DNA from: Chloroflexota bacterium
Lineage (GTDB): Bacteria > Chloroflexota > Anaerolineae > Epilineales > SHYO01
Length of the DNA: 46,788 bases
Assembly (NCBI GenBank): GCA_009692745.1
Contig: SHYO01000007.1
Coordinates: 1-46,788, forward strand
Reading direction: 5' to 3'
The position numbers and the translations under genes are program-made. Shown piece after piece: positions 1-8,675 of the stretch; position 1 is the first letter of the stretch, and each line of letters starts with the position of its first letter. Below the pieces are notes generated by a model that ran no database searches, was not told the origin of the DNA, and was given only the letters and a program-made list of their open reading frames with translations.

Positions 1-78
1 CCTAGAACGCGACCGCAGCGCTATCCGGTGGTGAAAAAGGGCAAAAAACCCCCAGGCAAGCGCCGTAAGACAGCCTGA
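1..78 (+). CDS. C-terminal tail of an unidentified protein (partial)
   Basis: The first reading frame is open from the window edge and ends at a TGA, giving 25 residues. The tail is strongly basic and proline-rich (it contains GKKPPGKRRK), like an unstructured C-terminal extension. Nothing in it identifies a family. It lies on the same strand as trpS, but an inverted repeat at 108-121 and a consensus promoter at 168-196 separate the two, so they are probably transcribed independently. It could also be a chance open frame at the edge. Confidence 0.45.
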   Translation, partial: PRTRPQRYPVVKKGKKPPGKRRKTA

Positions 79-107
79 AACTCGATTCTTAAGGTGCTTA
101 ACTCGGT

Positions 108-121
108 CCGGCGATCGCCGG
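108..121. repeat. 14-bp perfect palindrome between partial gene and trpS
   Basis: CCGGCGATCGCCGG is perfectly self-complementary. It lies just downstream of the partial gene and could help end its transcript, but no T-run follows it. It contains the octamer GCGATCGC. Confidence 0.4.
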
Positions 122-167
122 GCCTGGGTTCATATTGTCTAAAGTTCAGATAAAGGTAAGAAGAGAT

Positions 168-196
168 TTGACCCGCCAGGCTCCTCCGGCTATAAT
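168..196 (+). promoter_or_regulatory. Sigma-70-type promoter of trpS
   Basis: TTGACC at 168-173 and TATAAT at 191-196 are separated by exactly 17 bp. Transcription would start near 203, leaving a leader of about 25 nt that contains the trpS ribosome-binding site GAAAGGGA. Confidence 0.8.
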
Positions 197-228
197 CGCG
201 CCGCATATATCGTCACGAAAGGGAATCC

Positions 229-1215
229 ATGACCAGCAAAGGGCGAATTTTCAGTGGTATGCGGCCGACCGGACGCCTGCATCTGGGCAACTACCTGGGA
301 GCGCTGCAGAATTGGGTAGCGCTACAGAATGAAGGATACGAATGCATTTATTGTGTGGTCGATCTCCATGCGCTAACCACCGAAACGGATACCAGCCATC
401 TGCGGGCGAATACCTATGAGATGGTGCTCGATTGGTTAGCCGCCGGATTGGACCCGCAGAAAACGATTCTCTTCGTCCAATCCCAGGTACCGGAAGTTAA
501 CGAACTACACGTAATCTTATCTATGGTGACGCCCTTCGGCCGGTTGGAAGATCTGCCAACCTTCAAGGAGAAGGTGCGGCAGAATCCGGAGAACGTAAAC
601 TACGGCCTTTTAGGATACCCTGTTCTGCAGGCAGCAGATATTACGTTATACCTGGCGCAATACGTGCCGGTGGGTGAGGATCAGGTGCCGCATATTGAAT
701 TTACCCGAGAAGTCGTGCGGCGCTTCAATAACCGGTGGGGCGAGGTGCTCGTTGAGCCGGAAGCCAAATTGACCGAGACGCCACGGGTAATGGGGCTGGA
801 TAGCGTAAATAAGATGAGTAAATCGCTGGATAATCATATCGAGTTGGCGGCGACACCCGAAGAGATCCGCCGCCGCGTAATGACGATGGTCACCGATCCG
901 CAGCGCACACACCGGCACATTCCCGGCAGGCCGGAAGTATGTAACGTCTACCACTTACACCAGATCTACACCCCGGCGGACCAGGTGATCCGAATCGAAC
1001 ATGATTGTAAGACCGCCGCTATCGGGTGTGTGGACTGCAAAAAGATATTTGCGGCCAGCCTTATTACAGGCTTAGCGGAACATCGGGAACGGCGCGCCAG
1101 GTTTGCCGCCGACCCGGATTACGTATGGGACGTGTTGGCTGAGGGCAGGAAACGGGCTAGCGTGATCGCCCAGGATGTGATGCTGAGAGTGAGGGACGCG
1201 GTAGGGCTGCCCTGA
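229..1215 (+). CDS. trpS: Tryptophan--tRNA ligase
   Basis: A class I aminoacyl-tRNA synthetase that charges tRNA-Trp with tryptophan in the cytoplasm. The 328-residue length is usual for bacterial TrpRS. The HIGH-type motif appears as HLGN at residues 18-21 within PTGRLHLGNYLGAL, and the second signature is KMSKS at residues 195-199. The ATG is preceded by GAAAGGGA at good spacing and sits about 25 nt after a consensus promoter. It has its own short transcript and converges on ftsY. No T-box or Trp leader is visible in the short 5' region, so amino-acid control is not evident. Confidence 0.97.
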   Translation: MTSKGRIFSGMRPTGRLHLGNYLGALQNWVALQNEGYECIYCVVDLHALTTETDTSHLRANTYEMVLDWLAAGLDPQKTILFVQSQVPEVNELHVILSMVTPFGRLEDLPTFKEKVRQNPENVNYGLLGYPVLQAADITLYLAQYVPVGEDQVPHIEFTREVVRRFNNRWGEVLVEPEAKLTETPRVMGLDSVNKMSKSLDNHIELAATPEEIRRRVMTMVTDPQRTHRHIPGRPEVCNVYHLHQIYTPADQVIRIEHDCKTAAIGCVDCKKIFAASLITGLAEHRERRARFAADPDYVWDVLAEGRKRASVIAQDVMLRVRDAVGLP

Positions 1216-1286
1216 GAAGACGCGGTCACAAGCCTACAATTTGCCAAGGGGCGTTTTATCACCCCACCCATTTGGGGAATTACGCG

Positions 1287-2243
1287 TCATACCCCCTGGG
1301 TTTCGCGCTTAAACAACCCTTCTACAAACACATCTGGATCAAAGGCGGCGAAGTCAGTGATGTCTTCTCCTGTGCCAACAAAATAGATCGGCAGATTCAA
1401 CTCCTGGCTGATGGAGAAAACGATACCGCCTTTGGATGTACCATCGAGCTTGGTTAGAATCAAGCCGGTAATCTCGACGGCTTCCTTAAACACCTTAGCT
1501 TGTGTCAGGCCATTCTGACCGGTCGTAGCATCCAACACCAAAAGTGTTTCATGAGGCGCCCGGTGTACCTGCTTAGCGGCGACACTGCGCAGCTTGGTTA
1601 CCTCTTGCATCAAGTTGAATTTTGTATGTAACCGGCCGGCAGTGTCGATGATTAAGGTATCTATTTCACGAGCAATACAGGCCCGGATAGAGTCATAGAC
1701 TACGGCGCCAGGATCGGCACCCGATTGCGAGGCAAATACCGGTACGTCGATGCGCTCACCCCAGATTTTTAGCTGATCGATGGCAGCGGCACGGAAGGTA
1801 TCGGCAGCCCCCAAAGCCACCTTGCGCCCCTGATCCTTATACCATTTGCCAAGTTTGCCAATACTGGTTGTTTTGCCCGAACCGTTGACGCCTACTACCA
1901 GGATGACGGTAAGCATGCGGGGACCTTCGGCGAAAGCGCGGGTATTACGCTTTAACAAGGCAGCAAGATACTGTTTGAACAGAGCTTCGACTTCAATGGT
2001 CTTTTTCAAACCCTGTTTTTCGGCAGCTTCGCGGACCTTTTCCACCAAATCTACACTGGTATTACCTCCGACATCTGCAAAAATCAATAATTCTTCCAAT
2101 TCATCCCAGAATGCCGGAGTAATGTCTCCGGCTGTAAAGAGGCCGGCAATCCGGTTAAAGAAACCACGTTTGGTTTTTACCAAACTCTCTTCGATCTTGG
2201 CATCATCTTCTTGCTTTTGTTCTTTATTCCTACGCCAGAACAC
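1287..2243 (-). CDS. ftsY: Signal recognition particle receptor FtsY
   Basis: The SRP-receptor GTPase that docks ribosome-SRP complexes at the membrane. In 318 residues it shows the NG domain: helical N domain (about 20-100), P-loop GVNGSGKTT at 118-126, the ADTFRAAA motif near 147-154, DTAGR at 200-204 and [10 protein letters not shown] at 264-273. The acidic A domain is very short, only about 20 charged residues. The start is GTG, preceded by AGGGGGA about 8 nt upstream. It is divergent from the glycosyltransferase gene and convergent with trpS. Confidence 0.96.
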   Translation of the reverse strand: MFWRRNKEQKQEDDAKIEESLVKTKRGFFNRIAGLFTAGDITPAFWDELEELLIFADVGGNTSVDLVEKVREAAEKQGLKKTIEVEALFKQYLAALLKRNTRAFAEGPRMLTVILVVGVNGSGKTTSIGKLGKWYKDQGRKVALGAADTFRAAAIDQLKIWGERIDVPVFASQSGADPGAVVYDSIRACIAREIDTLIIDTAGRLHTKFNLMQEVTKLRSVAAKQVHRAPHETLLVLDATTGQNGLTQAKVFKEAVEITGLILTKLDGTSKGGIVFSISQELNLPIYFVGTGEDITDFAAFDPDVFVEGLFKRETQGV

Positions 2244-2280
2244 GCTTTAATTCCCCCTTGCTCCACTAGCACGTGCGTAT

Positions 2281-2300
2281 CTCGTTTAATATTTTACGAG
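2281..2300. promoter_or_regulatory. Imperfect AT-rich palindrome between divergent genes
   Basis: CTCGT and ACGAG flank an AT-rich centre (TTAATATTTT) in the spacer between ftsY and the glycosyltransferase gene. Its position in a divergent intergenic region suggests an operator, but no regulator is implied by the neighbours. Confidence 0.3.
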
Positions 2301-2385
2301 AATATAATGATCGTCGTTGATTTTACCACCGGCACGAGCTCACGGCAAGCAGATAGCAAGGAAAAGAGATACGGATACTAAAAAT

Positions 2386-2414
2386 TTGCCGATTCAAGCA
2401 TAGATGGCTATAAT
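2386..2414 (+). promoter_or_regulatory. Sigma-70-type promoter of the glycosyltransferase-moaC transcript
   Basis: TTGCCG at 2386-2391 and a perfect TATAAT at 2409-2414 are separated by 17 bp, so the transcript should begin near 2421. This places the upstream in-frame ATGs at 2404 and 2413 outside the mRNA and decides the start of the next gene. Confidence 0.7.
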
Positions 2415-2454
2415 GGCATTTGGGATTTTAGCACCCCAGAAGGAGCAAATACCC

Positions 2455-3228
2455 TTGTCCCAGGCAGATAACCCCACCGTTGATGTGGTGATTCCTGTTT
2501 ACAACGAAGAGCGGGACCTTGAACCCAGTATCATAACGTTACGGTCTTTTCTAAAAGAGCATTGTATCTATCCCTGGCGCATTGTAGTAGCCGATAATGC
2601 TTCCAAAGATCGCACATTGGAAATTGCCAAAGATCTCAGCCAACGCTATCCCGACGTAACCTATATCCACCTCACACAGAAAGGCCGGGGACGGGCTTTA
2701 CGTACCGCGTGGTTAGTCAGCAAGGCGGATATCGTCAGTTATATGGATGTTGACCTGTCGACAAATCTCAAAGCCTTCGTGCCGATGATCGAGGGCTTGA
2801 TCCATGGCGGTTACGACGTGGCTACCGGCTCCAGGTTGATGGCAGGGTCACGCATAAAGCGGCAGTGGAAGCGCGAGATCATCTCCCGCTGTTACAATCT
2901 TCTCGTTAAGCTGATTTTCCCGCAGAAAAATTTCTCAGATGCCCAATGTGGTTTCAAGGCGCTTTCGCGGCGGGCGGTGCAGAAATTGGTGCCTAGCGTG
3001 CGCGATCAAGCCTGGTTTTTTGATTCAGAATTGCTGCTCAGAGCAGAGCAGCGGGGCTTTCGAATTTACGAAGTACCGGTAGAATGGATCGAGGATTTGG
3101 ATTCCCGCGTTAGAATTGTGAGTACGGCCTGGCAGGATATCAAGGGTTTGTTACGCGTGCGCTTTACCTCCGGCGAGGAACAGCGGGTGTTAAGTGAACC
3201 ACAGATTGAAACAGGCAAGGGATTCTAA
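2455..3228 (+). CDS. Family 2 glycosyltransferase, polyprenyl-phosphate sugar synthase type
   Basis: A cytoplasmic-face GT-A glycosyltransferase resembling dolichyl/polyprenyl-phosphate mannose or glucose synthases, which move a sugar from a nucleotide donor to a lipid phosphate. Visible features are the N-terminal strand [16 protein letters not shown], the ADNASKDRT segment and the DxD-type MDVDLSTN. The later CGFKALSR segment is typical of the DPM1/Alg5 branch. No C-terminal membrane helices are present. I chose the TTG start because AGAAGGAG (2438-2445) lies 9 nt before it and the promoter at 2386-2414 overlaps the earlier in-frame ATGs at 2404 and 2413. The product is 257 residues. The stop codon overlaps the moaC start (TAATG). 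Donor and acceptor cannot be told from sequence. Confidence 0.85.
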   Translation: MSQADNPTVDVVIPVYNEERDLEPSIITLRSFLKEHCIYPWRIVVADNASKDRTLEIAKDLSQRYPDVTYIHLTQKGRGRALRTAWLVSKADIVSYMDVDLSTNLKAFVPMIEGLIHGGYDVATGSRLMAGSRIKRQWKREIISRCYNLLVKLIFPQKNFSDAQCGFKALSRRAVQKLVPSVRDQAWFFDSELLLRAEQRGFRIYEVPVEWIEDLDSRVRIVSTAWQDIKGLLRVRFTSGEEQRVLSEPQIETGKGF

Positions 3229-3731
3229 TGCACAATCCAGATCAACAGCATAAACTCTCCCATATAGATGAGAGCGGGCACGCGCGGATGGTAGATGTTG
3301 GAGAGAAACCTGACACACAACGTACCGCCGTGGCGACCGCCGAGGTACGGATGCAACCAGAAACCCTCAGCCTGATCCAATCCGGTGGCATGCCCAAAGG
3401 AGATGTGCTAGTCACCGCGCAAATCGCTGGGATTATGGCTGCCAAACACACACATGAATTGATTCCCATGTGCCATCCTCTGCTGATTACGCACGTGGCA
3501 GTGATCTGCGAACCGGATCCAGCCAATAACCGCGTAGTGATTCGAACTACGGTGCGTACTTCCGGCAAAACTGGCGTAGAGATGGAAGCTTTAACGGCTG
3601 CCAGTGTGGCCGCCCTAACCATCTATGATATGTGTAAAGCTGTGGATCGCGAGATGCAAATCCAGAATATTCGGCTGCTGGAAAAAGAGGGCGGCAAGAG
3701 CGGCCATTGGGTAGCTGAATTGGGTAACTGA
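3228..3731 (+). CDS. moaC: Cyclic pyranopterin monophosphate synthase
   Basis: MoaC acts with MoaA in the first stage of molybdenum cofactor synthesis, forming cyclic pyranopterin monophosphate from the GTP-derived intermediate. The 167 residues are full length for the family and carry the conserved block [13 protein letters not shown] and the C-terminal [20 protein letters not shown] segment with the catalytic-region KAVD. It overlaps the stop of the upstream glycosyltransferase by one base and is probably translationally coupled to it. No other moa gene is present here. Confidence 0.96.
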   Translation: MHNPDQQHKLSHIDESGHARMVDVGEKPDTQRTAVATAEVRMQPETLSLIQSGGMPKGDVLVTAQIAGIMAAKHTHELIPMCHPLLITHVAVICEPDPANNRVVIRTTVRTSGKTGVEMEALTAASVAALTIYDMCKAVDREMQIQNIRLLEKEGGKSGHWVAELGN

Positions 3732-3799
3732 GACGTAAGCATCAAGTTGGCGCATCGAATGGTTCACCAAAGTGTTTAGAATTAGTAAGATTCGTCAGG

Positions 3800-4939
3800 A
3801 TGATATCTGTGGAAGAACTACACTTTATCTGTGACTGTTGTGGTACCCCATATCCGGTAGATACCCAGTTATGGCGTTGCACCGATCCAGCTTGCCTCGG
3901 GAATTTTCTTTTGAAAGGCGGCCCCCGTTTTGACCCGGGCAAAATCCGCCAGGACGACTTCTCTCTGTGGCGCTACCGGGATTTGCTGCCTTTGCCCACC
4001 GGCACCAAACCCGTCAGCTTGGGAGAAGGAGGAACGCCGCTGATCTCCCATAGCCCTGCCGATGATCTTGTGCTCTACAAATTGGAGTTTATGGCCCCTA
4101 CAGGCTCTTTTAAAGATAGGGGATTCACTACCCTGGTGAGCGGATTGGCGGCCCAAGGGGTCCAGCAGGCAGTTGAAGACTCTTCAGGGAATGCGGCCGC
4201 CAGCTTTGCCGCCTATGCCGCCCGGGGTGGATTAAAAGCCCGGGTTTTTGCGCCCGCCAGCGCCTCGCCAGCCAAACTGGCCCAGGTGCGGATATATGGT
4301 GCAGCGTTAGAATTGGTCCCCGGCTCCCGGGAAATGACAACCGAGGCGGCTCATGCTGCAGTGGCAGCCGGGGCGCGCTATGCCAGCCATGTGCATCATC
4401 CCTTTATGATGGTTGGCTTGCGTACTTTTGCCTGGGAAATTTGGGAACAGATGGGTAAGAAAATGCCCGATGCGATTGTATGCCCTGTGGGTCAGGGGGG
4501 CTTGCTGCTGGGAGCTTATGAAGGTGCTTTGGCTTTGCGCGAGGCTGGGTTGATTGATCGGCTGCCACGGATTTTTGGCGTCCAGACGGCCGCCTGTGAC
4601 CCTATGGTGCGGGCTTTTGAAGAAGGTGAAGAAACAGCGGCGCCTTTGCCGCCTCCTGGCCCCCAACCGACCCGTGCCGAGGGTATCCGGATTGCAGCAC
4701 CTATGCGTAGCCGTATGGTTTTGAGGGTGGCGCGGGAGACAGGTGGTGCTATACTCCGTGTGCCTGAGGAAGCTATTCTGGAAGCGCAAAAATCCCTGGC
4801 CCTGCAGGGGTTATTCGTTGAACCCACCTCAGCTGTGGTGATGGCTGCCAGACCGGCAATCCGCGCCATACTAGGCTTGGAGGCACAAATCCTGCTGGCG
4901 CTGACGGGCAGTGGGCTAAAATCCGGAGCGCCGGTCTGA
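3800..4939 (+). CDS. thrC: Threonine synthase (PLP-dependent)
   Basis: Converts O-phosphohomoserine to threonine using pyridoxal phosphate. The 379-residue protein begins with a Cys-rich ribbon (C11, C13, C14, C27, C32) as in thrC-type proteins. It then has SLGEGGTPL (73-81) and the PLP lysine K105 in APTGSFKDRGF. A glycine-rich phosphate-binding loop, VCPVGQGGLLLGA, follows. No ribosome-binding site precedes the ATG. A weak -10 (TAAGAT at 3786-3791) would give an almost leaderless message. Other fold-type II PLP enzymes such as threonine dehydratase or cysteate synthase are possible but fit less well. Followed by selD after 38 nt. Confidence 0.85.
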   Translation: MISVEELHFICDCCGTPYPVDTQLWRCTDPACLGNFLLKGGPRFDPGKIRQDDFSLWRYRDLLPLPTGTKPVSLGEGGTPLISHSPADDLVLYKLEFMAPTGSFKDRGFTTLVSGLAAQGVQQAVEDSSGNAAASFAAYAARGGLKARVFAPASASPAKLAQVRIYGAALELVPGSREMTTEAAHAAVAAGARYASHVHHPFMMVGLRTFAWEIWEQMGKKMPDAIVCPVGQGGLLLGAYEGALALREAGLIDRLPRIFGVQTAACDPMVRAFEEGEETAAPLPPPGPQPTRAEGIRIAAPMRSRMVLRVARETGGAILRVPEEAILEAQKSLALQGLFVEPTSAVVMAARPAIRAILGLEAQILLALTGSGLKSGAPV

Positions 4940-4977
4940 CCGGACGGGATTTACCCGGAAAGAAAACTGGAGACAAT

Positions 4978-6045
4978 ATGCGTACTCGCGAAGAAATACG
5001 GCTCACATCCCTGGCTGTCTGTGCCGGTTGAGCGTCAAAAATGGGCCCTGAGGCCCTGGCGCAGGTGCTGCGCCCGCTCCAATCGACCTTTGTGCAGGCA
5101 GATTATCCCAACCTGATGATCGGGCTTGAGATCAGCGATGATGCTGCCGTATATAAACTAAACCCGAACCAGGCGATGATTTTCACCACGGATTTCTTCC
5201 CTCCGGTGGTGGATGATCCCTATTTGTTCGGCGCGGTGGCTGCCGCCAATTCCATGTCCGATGTGTATGCCATGGGTGGCGATGTATTACTGGCCCTGAA
5301 TATTGCGGCATTCCCTGATGATCTTGACCCCGGCATCCTAAGCGATATTTTTGCCGGTGGGGCCGCCAAAGTAAAAGAGGCCGGGGGCGTGATCGGTGGC
5401 GGTCATACAGTCGTCGACCGGGAGCCCAAGTATGGCCTGGCTGTTACTGGCATGGTACACCCGGATCGGATTCTAACTAAAGCCGGGGCCCGGCCTGGCG
5501 ATGTGTTGATCTTGACGAAACCACTGGGTTCGGGGATTTTGACCACAGCCGCCAAGCAACAGGTCGCGACAGCCGCGCATCTGAACGAAGCGATTGAGGT
5601 TATGTTGCAGCTCAATAAGGGGGCAGCCCATGCAATTCAGACGGTGGGAATTGGGCCTGGAGGCGTGCATGCCGGAACAGATATCACGGGATATGGTCTG
5701 CTAGGACACGGATTGGAAATGGCCGAAAAATCGGGAGTGGCGCTAAAGCTTAAGGTATCCGAGATACCCACGTTGAGCTCCAGCAGGCATTATGTAGAAG
5801 CCGGTTGTGTGCCGGGTGGCACCGGCCGGAATATCCATTATATTAAAGCTCATTTGCACCTTACTTTCGATCTGCCGCAGGTCTGGTTACAGATCATGTG
5901 CGATCCGCAGACCTCAGGAGGGCTGCTGATCACAGTAGCTCCGGAAAAAGCTCCGGCGCTGGCAGATGCCATCGTGGCGGAGGGCGGCCAGGCATGGCGC
6001 ATCGGAGAGGTGGTAGCGGGTAGCGGCCTGGAGATAATAGAGTAA
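4978..6045 (+). CDS. selD: Selenide, water dikinase SelD, itself a selenoprotein (UGA = Sec18)
   Basis: Makes selenophosphate, the selenium donor for selenocysteine and selenouridine, from selenide and ATP. The frame from ATG 4978 (GGAG five bases before it) contains one in-frame TGA at 5029-5031. The context is CAG-U-ASKMGPEAL, so the UGA falls on the position of E. coli SelD Cys17, with the partner lysine three residues later (K21 here, K20 in E. coli). Reading UGA as Sec gives 355 residues, a normal SelD length. Later motifs include the Asp-rich DDAAVY, TTDFFPPVVDDP, GGGHTV, GTDITGYGLLGH and CDPQTSGG. A start at ATG 5041 would lose the active site and has no ribosome-binding site. A SECIS-like hairpin follows the UGA. 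Sec-containing SelD is known in other bacteria; this assignment is from sequence alone. Confidence 0.93.
5058..5074 (+). promoter_or_regulatory. Candidate bacterial SECIS hairpin in selD
   Basis: GGCGCAG (5058-5064) and CTGCGCC (5068-5074) form a perfect 7-bp stem with the loop GTG. The loop starts 33 nt after the UGA and has G first. This fits the general bacterial SECIS model of a small apical loop with an early G, about 16-37 nt after the codon. It lies inside the coding sequence, as bacterial SECIS elements do. Confidence 0.65.
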
Positions 6046-6095
6046 TCCAAACAAGTTATGGTAAAATTGATTCTATCTTTACCCTGGAGGGTTGC

Positions 6096-7370
6096 ATGGC
6101 ACAAGTAAATCCCCACGCTGTCCGTGTGGTCATCACTGGGATGGGAGTCATTTGCCCCCTGGGAAATGACGTAGAGACCTTATGGTCTAATCTCCTGGCC
6201 GGGAAATCAGGCGCAGGCCCGATCACACGCTTCGATGCGTCACCATTTCTGACCCGCATCGCCTGTGAGATCAAAGATTTTGACCCAGAAAAATACATGG
6301 AGCGGCGCGATGCACGGCGGCTTGATTTGGCCATTCAATATTCACTGGCAGCCGCAACAGGCGCGATGGAACAATCACGGCTTAAAGTCACCCCGGAAAA
6401 TGCCACCAGGATTGGGGTGTTAGTTGGCACGGGTATCGGCGGGCTTTCGACAATTGAGGAAGGTATCCGCACTATGTTGGATAAGGGACCAATGCGGGTC
6501 AGCCCATTGACCAGCGCAATGATGTTACCTGATATGTCCTCAGGCCAAATCTCCATCAGTTTCGGATTGAAAGGTCCTAACTTCTGCATTATGTCAGCTT
6601 GTGCCACCTCTGGGCATACCTTAGGGGAGGCATCGGAGATTATCCGGCGCGGGGATGCCGATGTGATGTTGGCCGGCGGCACAGAGGCAGCGATTGTACC
6701 CTTTGGCGTAGCTGCTTTCCACCGCACAGGAGCTTTGTCGACGCGGAATGATGATCCGCTACATGCCAGCCGGCCCTTTGATGCCCAGCGGGATGGATTT
6801 GTTTTCGGCGAAGGCGCAGCGATCCTGGTATTGGAGCGGTTGGAACATGCGCAGGCGCGGAATGCACCGATTTTCGCGGAGCTGACTGGGTACGGATCCA
6901 CAGCGGATGCCTACCACATCAGCGCACCCGCCGAAAACGGGGAGGGGGCGACGCGGTCGATGCAGATGGCCCTGCGAAAAGCTGGTCTAACGCCAGAAGA
7001 GATCGATTATATTAACGCCCATGGGACTTCCACACAGCTCAACGATAAAAGCGAAACGGTCGCCTTAAAGCGGGCTTTCGGAGAATATGCCTACAAAGTA
7101 CCGATTAGCTCCACCAAAAGCATGGTAGGGCATTTGCTCGGGGCAGCGGGAACGGTGGAGGCGATTGCCTCAGTAATGACCATCTTGACGGGGATTATCC
7201 ATCCAACGATCAATTACGAATATCCGGACCCGGATTGTGACCTGGATTATGTGCCCAACTCACCTAGAAAGATGAGGGTGAGAACGGTACTGTCCAATAG
7301 CTTTGGTTTCGGCGGCCACAATACCTCTCTGGTGTTTAAGGCTTATGAACCGGAAGCTGAAAATGGATAG
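6096..7370 (+). CDS. fabF: 3-oxoacyl-[acyl-carrier-protein] synthase II
   Basis: Condenses malonyl-ACP with acyl-ACP in fatty-acid elongation. The 424 residues show the thiolase-fold KAS II signature: nucleophile C169 in MSACATSGHTLGEA, and the two active-site histidines in NAHGTSTQLND and TKSMVGHLLGAAG. A C-terminal GFGGHNTSLVF closes the fold. The ATG has GGAGG upstream (CTGGAGGGTTGC). It precedes rnc by 13 nt; a fab-rnc order is common in bacteria. No fabD, fabG or acpP is present in the window. Confidence 0.96.
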   Translation: MAQVNPHAVRVVITGMGVICPLGNDVETLWSNLLAGKSGAGPITRFDASPFLTRIACEIKDFDPEKYMERRDARRLDLAIQYSLAAATGAMEQSRLKVTPENATRIGVLVGTGIGGLSTIEEGIRTMLDKGPMRVSPLTSAMMLPDMSSGQISISFGLKGPNFCIMSACATSGHTLGEASEIIRRGDADVMLAGGTEAAIVPFGVAAFHRTGALSTRNDDPLHASRPFDAQRDGFVFGEGAAILVLERLEHAQARNAPIFAELTGYGSTADAYHISAPAENGEGATRSMQMALRKAGLTPEEIDYINAHGTSTQLNDKSETVALKRAFGEYAYKVPISSTKSMVGHLLGAAGTVEAIASVMTILTGIIHPTINYEYPDPDCDLDYVPNSPRKMRVRTVLSNSFGFGGHNTSLVFKAYEPEAENG

Positions 7371-7383
7371 GAATGTATGAGGC

Positions 7384-8121
7384 ATGGCCCACACTCTCAC
7401 GGACATTCAAAGAATCCTGGACGTCAGGTTTAAACAACCTGAATTGCTGCAGGAGGCCCTGACCCACCGGTCCTTCCTGAATGAATTGCCCACCAATATG
7501 GGTGCTCCCGATAACGAACGGCTTGAATTTCTGGGTGATGCTGTGCTGGCATTGACGACCGCAGAGTATCTCTACCAACGATTCCGTGATTTGGCCGAAG
7601 GGCCTCTCACCAATTTACGCGCTGCTCTAGTGCGGCAGGAAGCTCTGGCCCGGATTGCCCGCCAGTTAAACCTGGGGGAATACTTGTACCTGGGCCGTGG
7701 CGAGGATATCGGCGGAGGGCGGAACCGCCCCGCCATTTTGTGCGCCACCTTTGAGGCGGTAATTGGTGCGCTTTACCTGGACCAGGGATTGGAAGTTGCC
7801 AGGGAATTCTGGTTGCGCTATGCCATCCAAGAGTTGGACCGCATTCAGCGGACCGAGGGGCAACGGGATTCGAAGAGTATGTTGCAGGAGCAGTCCCAGG
7901 GTGCCTGGCAGCTCACGCCAGTATACCGCACAGTCTCGGAACAAGGTCCCGACCATGCCAAGGAGTTCACGGTGGAAGTATGGATCGGGGAGCGCAACCT
8001 CGGCCGCGGCACCGGGCACAGCAAGCAGAGCGCCGAGCAAGTAGCCGCCCAGGCAGCGCTCGAATCGACTCTTGGGACCGAAAGCGCAGGGCTATCCACT
8101 GGGGCAAGTAAAAAGGGGTGA
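7384..8121 (+). CDS. rnc: Ribonuclease III
   Basis: Double-strand-specific endoribonuclease for rRNA and mRNA processing. The 245 residues contain the catalytic RNase III domain (about 5-155) with the signature NERLEFLGDAVL and the downstream acidic residues of ATFEAVIGALYLD. A C-terminal double-stranded RNA-binding domain follows, covering DSKSMLQEQSQ to AEQVAAQAALE. The start lies 13 nt after fabF with only a weak TGAGG ribosome-binding site, suggesting coupling with fabF. Confidence 0.96.
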   Translation: MAHTLTDIQRILDVRFKQPELLQEALTHRSFLNELPTNMGAPDNERLEFLGDAVLALTTAEYLYQRFRDLAEGPLTNLRAALVRQEALARIARQLNLGEYLYLGRGEDIGGGRNRPAILCATFEAVIGALYLDQGLEVAREFWLRYAIQELDRIQRTEGQRDSKSMLQEQSQGAWQLTPVYRTVSEQGPDHAKEFTVEVWIGERNLGRGTGHSKQSAEQVAAQAALESTLGTESAGLSTGASKKG

Positions 8122-8209
8122 GTCCCACCGCTACTGCCAGATCAAAAACATCCGCGTGTATTTTCGTTCAAGAATCGATGCCTGGTTGATATAGGTCAGG
8201 GGGTAGACG

Positions 8210-8608
8210 ATGTCGACGGCAATTGTCCTGTTTGATGGCATCTGTAACCTCTGTACATGGACAGTGCAGTTTATCTTGAAACGTGATCCCCGATCCCATT
8301 TTCAGTTTGCCTCAATACAATCACCGGCTGGTCAGCGATTACTTCACGATTACGATCTGCCTCTGCACCTGGTTGAAAGCGTCATTCTCATTGAACAGGA
8401 TCAGGTGTACTGGCGTAGTGATGCTGCTTTGCATATTGCGAGACACCTGTCAGGGTACTGGCCACTTCTCCGCATGCTCCTGATCGTGCCACGTCCAATC
8501 CGTGATACAGTCTATAACTGGATTGCCCACCGGCGCTATCGTTGGTTTGGCACAGCCAAGACCTGCTTAGTGCCATCGTCGAATTTCCGCAAACGCTTTC
8601 TTGAATAA
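8210..8608 (+). CDS. DCC-family (YuxK/DUF393) thiol-disulfide oxidoreductase-like protein
   Basis: A 132-residue protein with the family hallmark near the N terminus: VLFDGICNLC, giving the D-G-x-C-x-x-C motif at residues 9-15 that names the DCC group. Later conserved parts are the aromatic/charged LIEQDQVYWRSDAALHIARHL and a C-terminal RYRWFG segment. The family is distantly thioredoxin-like, and its physiological substrate is generally unknown. The ATG is preceded by a GGGGGTAG-like purine run. It follows rnc on the same strand after 88 nt and ends facing the trmJ-like gene. Confidence 0.88.
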   Translation: MSTAIVLFDGICNLCTWTVQFILKRDPRSHFQFASIQSPAGQRLLHDYDLPLHLVESVILIEQDQVYWRSDAALHIARHLSGYWPLLRMLLIVPRPIRDTVYNWIAHRRYRWFGTAKTCLVPSSNFRKRFLE

Positions 8609-8675
8609 CTTTATGACTATACAGAATTACTGGTATCGGTTGAACAAAAAGCGAGAAAGATAGGAAAATGAACGG

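Noticed and set aside
111-118. GCGATCGC octamer as a sign of a cyanobacterium (HIP1)
   Set aside because: I did not notice the octamer elsewhere in the window and the gene content does not suggest a cyanobacterium; this copy is part of a local palindrome.
5041-6045. SelD starting at ATG 5041 without selenocysteine
   Set aside because: It lacks a ribosome-binding site and loses the catalytic Sec/Cys segment. The upstream frame with UGA matches the SelD N terminus residue for residue in the active-site region.
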